A DNA stretch of 64,000 nt from Citrobacter amalonaticus (GTDB lineage: Bacteria > Pseudomonadota > Gammaproteobacteria > Enterobacterales > Enterobacteriaceae), in contig JARDVN010000001.1 in assembly GCA_028994555.1 (NCBI GenBank), positions 1,922,001 through 1,986,000 on the forward strand, read 5' to 3'. A model generated the notes under the pieces. The model was not told the origin of the DNA, ran no database searches, and worked only from the letters and a program-made list of their open reading frames with translations. The first letter of the stretch is position 1; the number at the start of each line of letters is the position of its first letter. Of the stretch, positions 14,204-27,312 are shown one piece after another. Made by a program: the position numbers and the translations under genes.

Positions 14204-14520
14204 CCGCGAATGAGATAAACCGGGTTAAACATCCGGTTTATCCTGCCTTGATTTGATTTTCTGGAATTTTATCCTGATTTGAGTCTGTCATTCTTTTTTC
14301 TGCCCACGAAAAAATTGATGATTCGCTGTATGTGCCCATTTTAAGCCGATTAATTATCATTACATGAATAAAATTTAGTTTTATTCACCATTTATCTGTC
14401 GCCTCCCTCTCATTTATGCTTATTTTCCGGCGTCTTTGCCCCTTTCTCTGAATTGCCTGTGTCCTGGGGAGCGGTTAAGGTGTTTTACACATCATTAATC
14501 GTCATTCAGTGAGGCAAGCC
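14204..14520. promoter_or_regulatory. ilvIH upstream region (probable Lrp-controlled promoter)
   Basis: 317 AT-rich bases without a gene between leuO and ilvI. In E. coli the corresponding stretch has several Lrp sites that activate ilvIH and respond to leucine. I see AT tracts (gattaattatcattacatg, ataaaatttagttttattca) compatible with this but do not assign individual sites. Confidence 0.5.
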
Positions 14521-16247
14521 ATGGAGATGTTGTCTGGAGCCGAAATGGTCGTCAGATCGCTTATCGATCAGGGCGTTAAGCAGGTATTCGGTTATCCCGG
14601 GGGGCGCCGTCCTCGATATTTATGATGCGTTGCATACGGTCGGTGGGATCGATCATGTGCTCGTACGCCATGAACAGGCTGCCGTGCATATGGCCGATGG
14701 CCTGGCGCGGGCTACGGGAGAAGTGGGTGTGGTGCTGGTGACTTCGGGTCCTGGCGCCACCAATGCGATTACCGGCATCGCAACGGCGTATATGGATTCT
14801 ATTCCGTTAGTGATTCTTTCCGGTCAGGTCGCGACCTCGTTGATTGGCTATGACGCCTTTCAGGAGTGCGACATGGTGGGGATCTCCCGCCCGGTCGTGA
14901 AACACAGTTTTCTGGTGAAGCAGACGGAAGATATTCCACAGGTGCTGAAAAAGGCTTTCTGGCTGGCGGCGAGCGGCCGTCCGGGACCGGTGGTGGTGGA
15001 TTTGCCGAAGGACATTCTTAATCCCGGCAAAAAATTGCCTTATTCCTGGCCTGAAACGGTCAGCATGCGATCATATAACCCGACCACCGCGGGACATAAA
15101 GGACAGATTAAGCGCGCCCTGCAAACGCTGGTCGCGGCGAAAAAAACCGGTTGTCTACGTTGGCGGCGGGGCGGTGACGGCGGGGTGCCACGAGCAACTG
15201 CACCGGACTGTCGAAGCGCTTAACCTGCCGGTGGTCTCTTCACTGATGGGGCTTGGGGCATTTCCCGCAACACACCGTCAGTCGCTCGGGATGTTGGGCA
15301 TGCATGGCACTTATGAAGCCAACATGACAATGCATAACGCCGACGTAATTTTTGCCGTCGGGGTTCGTTTCGACGACCGCACGACGAATAATCTGGCCAA
15401 GTATTGTCCGAATGCGACGGTACTGCACATTGATATCGACCCGACGTCAATCTCCAAAACGGTGACGGCAGATATCCCGATTGTGGGCGATGCGCGTCAG
15501 GTGCTTGAGCAGATACTCGAATTACTGCCGCAGGAAACGGCACCGCAACCGCTGGATGACATTCGCGACTGGTGGCAACAAATTGAACGCTGGCGAGCGC
15601 GCCAGTGCCTGAAATATGACACGCAGAGTGAAAGTATCAAGCCGCAGGCGGTTATCGAGGCTATCTGGCGTCTGACCAATGGCGACGCGTATGTGACCTC
15701 TGATGTCGGTCAGCATCAGATGTTTGCGGCGCTGTATTATCCCTTTGATAAGCCGCGTCGCTGGATTAACTCCGGCGGTCTCGGCACGATGGGCTTCGGC
15801 CTGCCCGCGGCACTCGGGGTGAAGATGGCGTTGCCAGAGGAAACGGTGGTTTGTGTGACAGGCGACGGCAGCATTCAGATGAACATTCAGGAACTGTCAA
15901 CCGCGCTACAGTATGAACTGCCGGTTCTGGTGCTAAACCTGAACAACCGCTACCTGGGTATGGTGAAGCAATGGCAGGACATGATTTACTCGGGGCGTCA
16001 CTCTCAATCGTATATGCAATCGCTGCCTGATTTTGTTCGCCTGGCAGAGGCCTACGGACATGTCGGGATTCAGATTTCCCGTCCTGATGAACTGGAAAAT
16101 CAACTGAGTGAAGCCCTGGCGCAAGTGAAAAAAGGTCGCCTGGTGTTTGTCGACGTTACCGTTGATGGCAGCGAGCACGTCTATCCGATGCAGATTCGCG
16201 GCGGCGGGATGGATGAAATGTGGTTAAGTAAAACGGAGAGGACCTGA
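14521..16247 (+). CDS. ilvI: acetolactate synthase III large subunit (two frameshifts)
   Basis: Thiamine pyrophosphate enzyme making acetolactate and acetohydroxybutyrate, first shared step of branched-chain amino acid synthesis; works with IlvH. The catalytic glutamate is in [16 protein letters not shown]; the TPP motif is [12 protein letters not shown] with NLNNRYLG. Start ATG 14521 ([11 protein letters not shown]). Two breaks: the G run 14599-14604 (six; five gives [11 protein letters not shown]) and the A run 15140-15146 (seven; six gives [13 protein letters not shown]). Corrected length 574, as in E. coli. Both extra bases are in homopolymers, so I take them as errors. Confidence 0.93.
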
Positions 16248-16249
16248 TT

Positions 16250-16742
16250 ATGCGCCGGATATTATCAGTATTGCTGGAGAACGAATCCGGTGCGCTGTCG
16301 CGCGTAATCGGCCTTTTTTGCTCAGCGTGGTTACAATATTGAAAGCCTCACCGTGGCGCCGACGGATGATCCTACACTCTCTCGTATGACCATCCAGACG
16401 GTAGGTGATGAAAAGGTGCTGGAGCAGATTGAAAAGCAACTGCACAAGCTGGTGGATGTGTTACGGGTCAGCGAACTGGGGCACGGCGCGCACGTTGAGC
16501 GTGAAATCATGCTGGTGAAAATCCAGGCCAGCGGTTATGGACGTGAGGAGGTGAAGCGCAATACCGAAATCTTCCGCGGACAGATTATTGACGTCACGCC
16601 GACCCTCTATACCGTACAGCTGGCAGGAACCAGCGATAAGCTGGACGCTTTTCTGGCGACGCTGCGTGAGGTGGCAAAAATCGTTGAGGTTGCCCGTTCC
16701 GGTGTGGTGGGGCTATCCCGCGGTGACAAAATAATGCGCTAA
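16250..16742 (+). CDS. ilvH: acetolactate synthase III small (regulatory) subunit (one frameshift)
   Basis: Regulatory subunit giving valine sensitivity to IlvI, with an N-terminal ACT domain ([20 protein letters not shown]). Start ATG 16250, two bases after the ilvI stop. The frame breaks at the T run 16314-16319: six Ts lose the frame, five give [20 protein letters not shown]. Corrected length 163 residues, as in E. coli. Most likely an overcall. Confidence 0.93.
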
Positions 16743-16765
16743 CCATTCTCTTTTCGTTAATGCAT

Positions 16766-16796
16766 AAGCCCAATATTATCGGTTGGGCTTTTTTTT
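16766..16796 (+). terminator. intrinsic terminator after ilvH
   Basis: Stem aagcccaa / ttgggctt (16766-16773, 16783-16790) followed by eight Ts ending at 16796, 24 bases after the ilvH stop. Confidence 0.92.
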
Positions 16797-16922
16797 GCGA
16801 AATTCGTGGTAACCCGGAATAAAAGCGGTTGCCGCAGTCACTATTCTGCGCTTAGATGTTACCGATTTTAACCCATGCCGTTACAATGGTTATGGTTTGT
16901 ACATTTTACGCAAGGGGCAATT

Positions 16923-17927
16923 GTGAAACTGGATGAAATCGCTCGGCTGGCTGGTGTATCGCGAACGACTGCAAGCTACGTGATAAACGGAAAAGCAAAG
17001 CAATACCGCGTGAGCGACAAGACTGTTGAGAAAGTCATGGCGGTGGTGCGCGAGCATAATTACCACCCGAATGCTGTGGCCGCCGGGCTACGTGCTGGAC
17101 GCACACGTTCCATCGGTCTGGTTATCCCGGATCTGGAGAACACGAGCTATACCCGCATTGCAAATTATCTTGAGCGTCAGGCGCGCCAGCGTGGTTACCA
17201 ACTGCTGATTGCTTGCTCGGAAGATCAGCCCGATAACGAAATGCGCTGCATTGAACATCTTTTACAGCGTCAGGTTGATGCGATCATTGTTTCCACTTCG
17301 CTGCCGCCGGAGCACCCGTTCTATCAGCGTTGGGCCAACGACACGTTCCCCATTGTGGCGCTGGATCGTGCATTAGATCGTGAGCATTTTACCAGTGTTG
17401 TGGGTGCCGATCAGGACGACGCTGAAATGTTGGCCGGAGAGTTGCGTAAGTTCCCGGCTGACACGGTGCTTTATTTGGGCGCTCTGCCGGAGTTATCCGT
17501 CAGTTTCTTGCGCGAGCAGGGTTTCCGTACCGCCTGGAAAGACGATCCGCGTGAAGTGAATTTCCTGTATGCCAACAGCTATGAGCGCGAAGCAGCGGCA
17601 CAACTGTTTGAAAAATGGCTGGAAACGCATCCGATGCCGCAGGCGTTGTTCACTACCTCATTTGCCCTATTGCAAGGGGTGATGGATGTGACGTTACGGC
17701 GCGACGGTAAGCTGCCATCCGATCTGGCGATTGCGACCTTTGGCGATAACGAACTGCTGGATTTCCTGCAGTGCCCGGTCCTGGCAGTGGCGCAGCGCCA
17801 TCGTGATGTCGCAGAGCGTGTACTGGAAATTGTCCTGGCGAGTCTGGATGAACCGCGTAAACCAAAACCAGGTTTAACGCGTATTAAACGTAATCTCTAT
17901 CGTCGGGGCGTATTGAGCCGCAGCTAG
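16923..17927 (+). CDS. cra: catabolite repressor/activator Cra (FruR)
   Basis: LacI-family regulator of carbon flow that releases DNA on binding fructose-1-phosphate or fructose-1,6-bisphosphate. It activates gluconeogenic and represses glycolytic genes. The helix-turn-helix [20 protein letters not shown] is at the N-terminus, followed by a periplasmic-binding-like effector domain ending [11 protein letters not shown]. Start is GTG 16923 ([11 protein letters not shown]), giving 334 residues as in E. coli; an upstream ATG would add 16 residues with no homology. Intact. Confidence 0.97.
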   Translation: MKLDEIARLAGVSRTTASYVINGKAKQYRVSDKTVEKVMAVVREHNYHPNAVAAGLRAGRTRSIGLVIPDLENTSYTRIANYLERQARQRGYQLLIACSEDQPDNEMRCIEHLLQRQVDAIIVSTSLPPEHPFYQRWANDTFPIVALDRALDREHFTSVVGADQDDAEMLAGELRKFPADTVLYLGALPELSVSFLREQGFRTAWKDDPREVNFLYANSYEREAAAQLFEKWLETHPMPQALFTTSFALLQGVMDVTLRRDGKLPSDLAIATFGDNELLDFLQCPVLAVAQRHRDVAERVLEIVLASLDEPRKPKPGLTRIKRNLYRRGVLSRS

Positions 17928-18457
17928 TCAATTTCTGAATTCTGCGTCAGAAGACAATTTTTCTGGCGCAGCTTAAGGATTTCCTCTCACTTATACCCTC
18001 ACCGTAATTAAGATTATTCCTTATCATTTTCTCAACTTTACCTAAATAAACTGAATTTAAACGAAACAAAGCGGGTTTCAGGTTATTGAGACGTAACGGC
18101 AAGTTAGCTTTGTATTATTTTGTTACATGCTTGTCGTGAATTGCCGAATTAACAGACATTTCTTGTCTTTGCGAAGCGAATGTTCTGCGGACTCGTCGGT
18201 GCGCGGGGTGAGCAGTGATAAACAGGGGCTGTATTCATGATGCAATATGTCCTAAAATGCCGCTCGCGTCGCAAACTGACACTTTATATTCCCTCCTGAG
18301 AATAAATGTTCGTTTTAAAACGGTGATGAGTTTTGGGATTTTTTTCTTACAAATATTCATGACGTTAATTTGCTTCGTTCGTTGGACAGAATTTAATCAA
18401 AGCTGATATTAGCCGTAAACATTGGGTTTTTTTACTCTGGTAAGCGTTGTGACTCGC
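17928..18457. other. intergenic region between cra and mraZ
   Basis: 530 bases, AT-rich, without a supported gene. A 63-codon open frame at 18215-18406 has no ribosome site or recognisable product and I do not accept it. Apart from the Pmra promoter region that follows, I see no clear element. Confidence 0.6.
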
Positions 18458-18487
18458 TTGACAAGGTTTTCCTCCGCTCCGTAAACT
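18458..18487 (+). promoter_or_regulatory. Pmra promoter of the division and cell wall cluster
   Basis: Perfect -35 ttgaca (18458-18463) and -10-like taaact (18482-18487) with an 18-base spacer, 53 bases before mraZ. It matches the position and sequence of E. coli Pmra, which drives the genes from mraZ towards ftsW. Confidence 0.85.
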
Positions 18488-18495
18488 CCTTTGAG

Positions 18496-18520
18496 TGGGA
18501 ATTTGTGGGGCAAAGTGGTA
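18496..18520 (+). promoter_or_regulatory. MraZ operator (three direct repeats)
   Basis: tggga, tgggg and tggta recur at exact 10-base intervals (18496, 18506, 18516), each separated by five bases, just downstream of the Pmra -10. MraZ is known to bind TGGGN repeats with 10-bp spacing and to repress its own operon, so this is its operator. Confidence 0.88.
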
Positions 18521-18539
18521 ATGAGGGGGGGAGACTGGC

Positions 18540-18998
18540 ATGTTCCGGGGAGCAACGTTAGTCAATCTCGACAGTAAAGGGCGTTTATCTGTGCCTACCC
18601 GTTACCGGGATCAACTGATCGAGAGCGCTACCGGTCAAATGGTTTGTACCATTGACATCCATCACCCGTGCCTGCTGCTTTACCCCCTGCCTGAATGGGA
18701 AATTATCGAGCAAAAATTATCGCGTCTGTCGAGCATGAACCCGGTAGAGCGCCGCGTGCAGCGCTTACTGTTGGGGCATGCCAGCGAATGTCAGATGGAC
18801 AGCGCCGGGCGATTGCTGGTTGCGCCTGTCCTGCGGCAACATGCCGGGCTGACAAAAGAAGTGATGCTGGTTGGGCAGTTCAACAAGTTTGAGCTGTGGG
18901 ATGAAACGACCTGGTATCAACAGGTCAAGGAAGATATCGACGCAGAGCAGAGCGCGACCGGAACGTTATCGGAGCGCCTGCAGGACTTGTCTCTATAA
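18540..18998 (+). CDS. mraZ: transcriptional regulator MraZ
   Basis: DNA-binding repressor of the dcw cluster, forming rings with two AbrB-like SpoVT domains per monomer. The two signatures [18 protein letters not shown] and [16 protein letters not shown] are plain. 152 residues, as in E. coli. First gene of the cluster; the ribosome site is in a seven-G run (18525-18531) that may itself contain an overcalled base. Intact. Confidence 0.97.
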   Translation: MFRGATLVNLDSKGRLSVPTRYRDQLIESATGQMVCTIDIHHPCLLLYPLPEWEIIEQKLSRLSSMNPVERRVQRLLLGHASECQMDSAGRLLVAPVLRQHAGLTKEVMLVGQFNKFELWDETTWYQQVKEDIDAEQSATGTLSERLQDLSL

Positions 18999-18999
18999 G

Positions 19000-20304
<1,305 letters not shown>

Positions 20305-20319
20305 GGAATAACGCGACGC

Positions 20320-22087
20320 ATGAAAGCAGCGGCAAAAACGCTAAAACCAAAACGTCAGGAAGAACAGGCCAACTTTATCAGTTGGCGTTTTGCGTTGCTG
20401 TGCGGCTGCATTCTACTGGCGCTGGGTTTCCTGCTGGGCCGTGTCGCGTGGCTGCAGATTATCGCGCCAGACATGCTGGTACGTCAGGGCGACATGCGTT
20501 CGCTTCGCGTACAGGAAGTGGCAACCTCGCGTGGCATGATCACCGACCGTTCTGGACGTCCACTGGCCGTCAGCGTCCCGGTGAAGGCTATCTGGGCCGA
20601 TCCGAAAGAAGTCCATGCCGCCGGTGGCGTCAGCGTTGGCGATCGCTGGCGAGCGCTCTCTACCGCGCTGAATATCCCTCTTGATCAGCTGGCCGCCCGT
20701 ATCAATGCTAACCCGAAAGGGCGCTTTATCTATCTGGCGCGCCAGCTAAACCCGGACATGGCGGATTACATCAAAAAAGCTGAAGTTACCGGGTATTTAT
20801 CTGCGCGAAGAATCCCGTCGTTACTACCCCTCCGGCGAAGTGACCGCTCACCTCATTGGTTTCACAAATGTGGACAGCCAGGGGATTGAAGGCGTTGAGA
20901 AGAGTTTTGATAAATGGCTCACCGGGCAACCGGGCGAGCGTATCGTGCGTAAAGACCGCTACGGGCGCGTGATCGAAGATATCTCCTCCACCGACAGCCA
21001 GGCGGCGCATAACCTTGCGCTGAGCATTGACGAACGTCTGCAGGCGCTGGTTTATCGTGAACTGAATAATGCCGTGGCGTTTAACAAGGCGGAATCCGGG
21101 AGCGCGGTGCTGGTGGATGTGAACACCGGAGAAGTGTTGGCGATGGCCAACAGCCCTTCCTACAACCCAAACAACCTGAGCGGCACGCCAAAAGACGCGA
21201 TGCGTAACCGTACCATTACCGACGTTTTCGAGCCGGGTTCTACCGTCAAACCGATGGTGGTGATGACCGCGCTTCAGCGCGGCGTGGTGCGGGAAAACAG
21301 CGTGCTCAATACCGTACCCTACCGAATTAACGGCCACGAAATCAAAGACGTGGCACGCTACAGCGAATTGACCCTGACCGGGGTTTTACAGAAGTCGAGT
21401 AACGTCGGTGTTTCTAAACTGGCGTTAGCGATGCCGTCCTCAGCGTTAGTAGACACTTACTCACGTTTTGGGCTGGGAAAAGCGACCAATTTGGGGTTGG
21501 TCGGAGAACGCAGTGGCTTATATCCTCAAAAACAACGGTGGTCTGACATAGAGAGGGCCACCTTCTCTTTCGGCTACGGGCTAATGGTAACCCCGTTACA
21601 GTTAGCGCGAGTCTACGCAACGATTGGCAGCTACGGCGTTTATCGTCCTCTGTCGATCACCAAAGTTGATCCACCGGTTCCCGGTGAGCGCATTTTCCCG
21701 GAATCGACCGTACGTACCGTTGTGCACATGATGGAAAGCGTGGCGCTGCCGGGCGGCGGCGGCGTGAAGGCGGCGATCAAGGGCTATCGCATCGCGATTA
21801 AAACCGGTACGGCGAAGAAAGTTGGTCCGGATGGCCGCTACATCAACAAATACATTGCTTATACCGCAGGCGTTGCGCCTGCGAGTCAGCCGCGCTTCGC
21901 GCTGGTTGTTGTTATCAACGATCCGCAGGCGGGTAAATACTACGGCGGCGCCGTTTCCGCACCGGTGTTTGGTGCCATCATGGGCGGCGTTCTGCGCACC
22001 ATGAACATCGAACCGGACGCGCTGGCAACGGGCGAAAAAAGTGAATTCGTAATTAATCAAGGCGAGGGAACAGGTGGCAGATCGTAA
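20320..22087 (+). CDS. ftsI: peptidoglycan transpeptidase FtsI (PBP3) (one frameshift)
   Basis: Septal transpeptidase and target of several beta-lactams, anchored by one N-terminal membrane segment ([17 protein letters not shown]). Active-site motifs: STVKP (catalytic Ser), SSN, KTGT. The frame is lost at the A run 20773-20778: six As, while five restores [21 protein letters not shown]. Corrected length 588 residues, the E. coli length. Because the gene is essential, the extra A must be a sequence error. It overlaps murE by 14 bases. Confidence 0.95.
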
Positions 22088-23562
22088 TTTGCGCGACCTT
22101 CTTGCTCCGTGGGTAACCGGTTTACCTGCGCGAGAACTGCGAGAGATGACACTCGACAGCCGTGTGGCTGCGTCGGGCGATCTCTTTGTGGCAGTGAAAG
22201 GTCATCAGGCGGACGGGCGTCGATATATCCCGCAGGCGATAGCGCAAGGTGTGGCTGCCATTATTGCAGAAGCAAAAGATGAGGCGACCGACGGTGAAGT
22301 GCGTGAAATGCACGGCGTACCGGTTGTCTATTTGAGCCAGCTTAACGAGCGTTTATCTGCACTGGCGGGCCGCTTCTATCACGAGCCATCTGAAAATATG
22401 CGTCTGATCGGCGTTACCGGGACTAACGGTAAAACCACCACGACCCAGTTGCTGGCGCAGTGGAGCCAACTGCTCGGCGAAACCAGTGCGGTAATGGGCA
22501 CGGTCGGAAACGGTCTGCTCGGCAAAGTGATCCCAACGGAAAATACCACCGGCTCAGCCGTTGACGTTCAGCAGGTACTGGCGGGGTTGGTTGACCAGGG
22601 GGCGACCCTGTGCGCGATGGAAGTCTCTTCCCACGGTCTGGTGCAGCATCGCGTCGCGGCACTGAAATTTGCCGCCTCCGTATTTACTAATTTAAGCCGC
22701 GATCATCTGGATTATCACGGCGATATGGAACATTACGAAGCCGCGAAATGGCTGCTTTTTTCCACGCACCATTGTGGGCAGGCGATTATCAACGCGGATG
22801 ATGAAGTCGGTCGCCGCTGGCTGGCGAATCTGCCGGATGCTGTGGCCGTCTCGATGGAAGACCACATTAATCCGAACTGTCATGGCCGCTGGCTGAAAGC
22901 GGTTGAGGTGAATTATCACGATAGCGGCGCAACCATCCGCTTTGCCTCAAGCTGGGGCGAAGGCGAAATTGAAAGCCGCCTGATGGGCGCGTTTAACGTC
23001 AGCAACCTGTTGCTGGCGCTGGCCACGCTGCTGGCGCTGGGCTATCCGCTGGCTGACCTGTTAAACACCGCGGCACGTCTGCAGCCGGTATGCGGGCGCA
23101 TGGAGGTTTTTAGTGCGCCGGGTAAAACCACCGTGGTGGTCGATTATGCCCATACCCCTGATGCGCTGGAAAAAGCGCTGCAGGCGGCGCGCCTGCACTG
23201 CACCGGGCAACTCTGGTGTGTCTTTGGCTGCGGCGGCGATCGCGACAAAGGCAAGCGCCCGCTGATGGGGGCGATTGCCGAAGAGTTCGCTGATGTTGTG
23301 GTCGTAACGGACGACAACCCGCGTACTGAAGAGCCACGCGCCATTATCGACGACATTCTGGCAGGCATGCTGGACGCTGGTCGGGCAAAAGTGATGGAAG
23401 GTCGCGCCGAAGCGGTGACCAACGCCATTATGCAGGCGAAAGATAACGATGTGGTGCTGGTGGCGGGTAAAGGCCACGAGGATTACCAGATTGTCGGTAC
23501 TCAGCGTCTCGATTATTCCGACCGCGTGACCGCGGCGCGTCTGCTGGGGGGTGATCGCATGA
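22074..23562 (+). CDS. murE: UDP-MurNAc-tripeptide synthetase MurE (one frameshift near the end)
   Basis: Adds meso-diaminopimelate to UDP-MurNAc-L-Ala-D-Glu in the cytoplasm. ATP loop [14 protein letters not shown]; the DNPR motif ([13 protein letters not shown]) is the usual sign of meso-DAP specificity. Start GTG 22074 ([10 protein letters not shown]). The G run 23546-23551 has six Gs; five restores RLLGVIA and a stop at 23560-23562, with 495 residues as in E. coli. With the extra G, the frame reads straight into murF and gives an apparent 947-residue fusion, which I reject. Confidence 0.95.
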
Positions 23563-24917
23563 TTCGCGTAACGCTCAGCCAACTTGCCGGTATTCTCGGC
23601 GGCGAACTGAAAGGGCACGATCTCTCCCTTGATGCCGTCACCACCGATACGCGTAAGTTGACGCCTGGCTGCCTGTTTGTGGCGCTCAAAGGTGAACGTT
23701 TTGATGCCCACGATTTTGTCGAACAGGCAAAAGAGGGTGGGGCGGGCGCACTGCTGGTGAGTCGTCCCCTGGATATCGACCTGCCGCAGGTGGTGGTGAA
23801 AGACACCCGTCTGGCATTCGGTGAGCTGGCGGCATGGGTTCGCGCTCAGGTTCCGGCACGCGTGGTGGCGTTAACGGGCTCTTCTGGCAAAACCTCCGTG
23901 AAAGAGATGACGGCGGCGATTCTCAGCCAGTGCGGAAACACGCTCTACACCGCAGGTAACCTGAATAACGATATCGGCGTGCCGATGACGTTGCTGCGCT
24001 TAACCGCTGAATATGATTATGCGGTCATTGAATTAGGCGCTAATCACCAGGGCGAAATTGCCTGGACCGTCAGCCTGACGCGCCCGGAAGCCGCACTGGT
24101 CAACAACCTGGCGGCGGCGCATCTGGAGGGCTTTGGCTCCCTGGCGGGAGTGGCGAAAGCGAAAGGCGAAATCTTCACCGGTCTGCCTGAAAACGGCATC
24201 GCTATTATGAATGCCGATAACAATGACTGGCTGAACTGGCAGAGTATCATCGGCGATCGTAAAGTCTGGCGTTTTTCACCGAATACCGCCAACAGCGATT
24301 TCACCGCGACAAATGTGCACGTGACTTCCCATGGCACCGAGTTCACGATGCAAACGCCTGGCGGGAGCATTGATGTGCTGCTGCCGTTGCCGGGGCGTCA
24401 CAATATTGCCAATGCACTGGCGGCGGCGGCGCTGTCGATGGCCGTTGGCGCGACGCTGGAGGCGATCAAAACCGGTCTGGCGAATTTAGAAGCGGTGCCG
24501 GGGCGTCTGTTCCCTGTCCAGTTGGCGGAAAATCAACTGCTGCTCGATGACTCCTATAACGCCAACGTTGGCTCAATGACCGCAGCGGTACAGGTTCTGT
24601 CTGAAATGCCGGGTTATCGGGTGCTGGTGGTCGGTGATATGGCTGAGTTAGGCGGCGAAAGTGAAGCCTGCCATGTGCAGGTGGGCGAAGCGGCGAAAGC
24701 GGCGGGTATCGACTGTGTCTTGAGCGCAGGGAAACTGAGCAAAGCCATCAGCGACGCGAGCGGGGTTGGCGAACATTTTGCGGATAAAACCGCGCTGGTC
24801 GCACGTCTTAACGCGCTGATCGTTGAACAAAAAATAATGACTATTTTAGTGAAGGGTTCACGTAGTGCCGCCATGGAAGAGGTAGTACGCGCATTACAGG
24901 AGAAAGGATCATGTTAG
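23559..24917 (+). CDS. murF: UDP-MurNAc-tripeptide D-Ala-D-Ala ligase MurF
   Basis: Last cytoplasmic peptide step: adds D-Ala-D-Ala to the UDP-MurNAc tripeptide. Mur ligase fold with ATP loop [14 protein letters not shown]; conserved LGANHQGEI and LLDDSYNAN. Start ATG 23559 ([13 protein letters not shown]), overlapping the true murE stop by ATGA. 452 residues, as in E. coli. Intact; only joined in frame to murE by the overcall just before it. Confidence 0.95.
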   Translation: MIRVTLSQLAGILGGELKGHDLSLDAVTTDTRKLTPGCLFVALKGERFDAHDFVEQAKEGGAGALLVSRPLDIDLPQVVVKDTRLAFGELAAWVRAQVPARVVALTGSSGKTSVKEMTAAILSQCGNTLYTAGNLNNDIGVPMTLLRLTAEYDYAVIELGANHQGEIAWTVSLTRPEAALVNNLAAAHLEGFGSLAGVAKAKGEIFTGLPENGIAIMNADNNDWLNWQSIIGDRKVWRFSPNTANSDFTATNVHVTSHGTEFTMQTPGGSIDVLLPLPGRHNIANALAAAALSMAVGATLEAIKTGLANLEAVPGRLFPVQLAENQLLLDDSYNANVGSMTAAVQVLSEMPGYRVLVVGDMAELGGESEACHVQVGEAAKAAGIDCVLSAGKLSKAISDASGVGEHFADKTALVARLNALIVEQKIMTILVKGSRSAAMEEVVRALQEKGSC

Positions 24918-25993
24918 TTTGGCTGGCCGAACATTTGGTCAAATATTATTCCGGCTTTAACGTCTTTTCCTATCTGACGTTTCGCGCCATTGTCAGCCTG
25001 CTGACCGCGCTGTTCATCTCATTGTGGATGGGACCGCGCATGATCGCCCGTCTGCAAAAACTCTCCTTCGGCCAGGTCGTGCGTAACGATGGTCCGGAGT
25101 CCCACTTCAGTAAACGTGGAACGCCAACGATGGGCGGGATCATGATCCTCACGGCGATCGTCATTTCTGTTCTGCTGTGGGCGTATCCATCCAACCCGTA
25201 CGTCTGGTGCGTGCTGGTGGTGCTGATTGGTTACGGCATTATCGGCTTCGTCGATGACTACCGCAAAGTGGTCCGCAAAGACACCAAGGGCCTGATTGCC
25301 CGCTGGAAATATTTCTGGATGTCGGTCATTGCGCTGGGCGTCGCTTTCGCGTTGTATCTGGCAGGCAAAGATACGCCAGCGACAGAGTTGGTCGTGCCGT
25401 TCTTCAAGGATGTCATGCCGCAGCTTGGGCTGTTCTACGTTCTTCTGGCGTATTTTGTGATTGTCGGTACCGGCAACGCGGTGAACCTGACCGACGGTCT
25501 GGATGGTCTGGCGATTATGCCAACTGTTTTCGTCGCGGGTGGTTTCGCATTGGTGGCGTGGGCGACTGGCAACATGAATTTCGCCAACTATCTGCATATT
25601 CCGTATCTACGCCACGCCGGGGAACTGGTGGTCGTCTGTACGGCGATCGTCGGGGCAGGCTTAGGTTTCCTGTGGTTTAACACCTATCCGGCACAGGTCT
25701 TTATGGGCGACGTCGGTTCGTTGGCGCTGGGTGGCGCGCTCGGTATTATCGCCGTGCTGCTGCGTCAGGAGTTCCTGCTGGTGATCATGGGCGGAGTGTT
25801 TGTAGTGGAGACCCTGTCGGTCATATTGCAGGTCGGCTCCTTCAAGCTGCGCGGTCAGCGTATTTTCCGTATGGCGCCGATTCATCACCACTATGAACTG
25901 AAAGGTTGGCCGGAACCGCGCGTGATTGTGCGCTTCTGGATTATTTCGCTGATGCTGGTCCTGATTGGCCTGGCAACGCTGAAGGTACGTTAA
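24911..25993 (+). CDS. mraY: phospho-MurNAc-pentapeptide translocase MraY
   Basis: Ten-segment inner membrane enzyme that attaches phospho-MurNAc-pentapeptide to undecaprenyl phosphate, making lipid I. Conserved aspartates in [10 protein letters not shown] and [10 protein letters not shown], and [10 protein letters not shown] near the end. 360 residues, as in E. coli. It overlaps murF by seven bases. Intact. Confidence 0.97.
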   Translation: MLVWLAEHLVKYYSGFNVFSYLTFRAIVSLLTALFISLWMGPRMIARLQKLSFGQVVRNDGPESHFSKRGTPTMGGIMILTAIVISVLLWAYPSNPYVWCVLVVLIGYGIIGFVDDYRKVVRKDTKGLIARWKYFWMSVIALGVAFALYLAGKDTPATELVVPFFKDVMPQLGLFYVLLAYFVIVGTGNAVNLTDGLDGLAIMPTVFVAGGFALVAWATGNMNFANYLHIPYLRHAGELVVVCTAIVGAGLGFLWFNTYPAQVFMGDVGSLALGGALGIIAVLLRQEFLLVIMGGVFVVETLSVILQVGSFKLRGQRIFRMAPIHHHYELKGWPEPRVIVRFWIISLMLVLIGLATLKVR

Positions 25994-25995
25994 TC

Positions 25996-27312
25996 ATGGC
26001 TGATTACCAGGGTAAAAACGTCGTCATTATCGGTCTGGGGTTAACCGGACTCTCTTGCGTGGACTTTTTCCTCGCTCGTGGCGTCACCCCTCGCGTGATG
26101 GATACCCGTGCGACACCGCCGGGACTGGATAAGTTACCGGAAGCGGTAGAACGCCATGTCGGTAGTCTGAACGACGACTGGTTGCTGGCGGCGGATTTGA
26201 TTGTGGCAAGCCCTGGTATCGCGCTTGCGCATCCTTCGTTGAGCGCGGCGTCCGCTGCGGGCGTTGAGATCGTCGGTGATATTGAACTGTTCTGTCGCGA
26301 AGCGCAGGCACCGATAGTGGCGATTACGGGATCCAACGGAAAAAGCACGGTCACGACACTGGTTGGTGAAATGGCGAAAGCGGCCGGCGTGAACGTTGGC
26401 GTGGGCGGCAACATTGGTCTGCCTGCGTTGATGCTGCTGGATGCAGAACGCGAACTGTATGTGCTTGAACTCTCCAGCTTCCAGCTGGAAACCACGTTCA
26501 GCCTGCAGGCGGCTGCGGCCACCATTCTGAACGTTACCGAGGATCACATGGACCGGTATCCGTTTGGTTTGCAACAGTATCGTGCGGCAAAACTGCGCGT
26601 TTACGAGAACGCGAAAGTCTGCGTGGTCAATGCTGATGATGCGCTGACGATGCCGATTCGTGGTGCCGATGAGCGCTGCGTGAGCTTTGGCGTCAATATG
26701 GGCGATTATCATCTTAACCGTCAGCAGGGCGAAACCTGGCTGCGCGTCAAAGGTGAGAAGATCCTGAACGTGAAAGAGATGACGCTTTCCGGTCAGCATA
26801 ACTACACCAACGCCCTGGCGGCGCTGGCGCTGGCTGATGCCGTAGGCCTGCCGCGCGCCAGCAGTCTGAAAGCGCTGACGACATTCACCGGGCTGGCGCA
26901 TCGTTTCCAGCTGGTGCTGGAACATAACGGCGTACGCTGGATTAACGACTCGAAGGCCACCAATGTCGGCAGCACCGAAGCGGCGCTGAACGGTCTGCAC
27001 GTTGACGGTACGTTGCATCTGCTGCTGGGCGGCGATGGCAAATCGGCGGACTTCACTTCGCTGCGTCGTTATCTGGAAGGCGATCGCGTGCGGATGTACT
27101 GCTTCGGCCGCGATGGCGCGCAACTGGCGGCGCTGCGACCGGACATCGCGGAACAAACCGAGACGATGGAAGAGGCCATGCGCCTGCTGGCGCCTCGCGT
27201 GAAGCCGGGCGACATGGTGTTGCTGTCTCCGGCCTGCGCCAGTCTCGATCAGTTTAAGAATTTTGAGCAACGGGGCGATGTCTTTACCCGTCTGGCGAAG
27301 GAGTTGGGTTGA
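25996..27312 (+). CDS. murD: UDP-MurNAc-L-Ala-D-Glu ligase MurD
   Basis: Cytoplasmic ligase adding D-glutamate to UDP-MurNAc-L-Ala. ATP loop [15 protein letters not shown], conserved LELSSFQLE and [11 protein letters not shown]. Start ATG 25996 ([13 protein letters not shown]) two bases after mraY, giving 438 residues as in E. coli; an open frame continues upstream over mraY but has no support. Intact. Confidence 0.97.
   Translation: MADYQGKNVVIIGLGLTGLSCVDFFLARGVTPRVMDTRATPPGLDKLPEAVERHVGSLNDDWLLAADLIVASPGIALAHPSLSAASAAGVEIVGDIELFCREAQAPIVAITGSNGKSTVTTLVGEMAKAAGVNVGVGGNIGLPALMLLDAERELYVLELSSFQLETTFSLQAAAATILNVTEDHMDRYPFGLQQYRAAKLRVYENAKVCVVNADDALTMPIRGADERCVSFGVNMGDYHLNRQQGETWLRVKGEKILNVKEMTLSGQHNYTNALAALALADAVGLPRASSLKALTTFTGLAHRFQLVLEHNGVRWINDSKATNVGSTEAALNGLHVDGTLHLLLGGDGKSADFTSLRRYLEGDRVRMYCFGRDGAQLAALRPDIAEQTETMEEAMRLLAPRVKPGDMVLLSPACASLDQFKNFEQRGDVFTRLAKELG

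Noticed and set aside
18215..18406. 63-codon open frame between cra and mraZ
   Set aside because: No ribosome site, no hydrophobic or conserved pattern, and it lies in non-coding upstream DNA.
22074..24917. A single 947-residue MurE-MurF fusion gene
   Set aside because: Depends on one extra G in the run 23546-23551; removing it restores murE with its own stop and the usual ATGA overlap with murF.
26134..27270. 378-codon open frame antisense to murD
   Set aside because: His/Arg/Gln-rich mirror translation without a start signal or homology.
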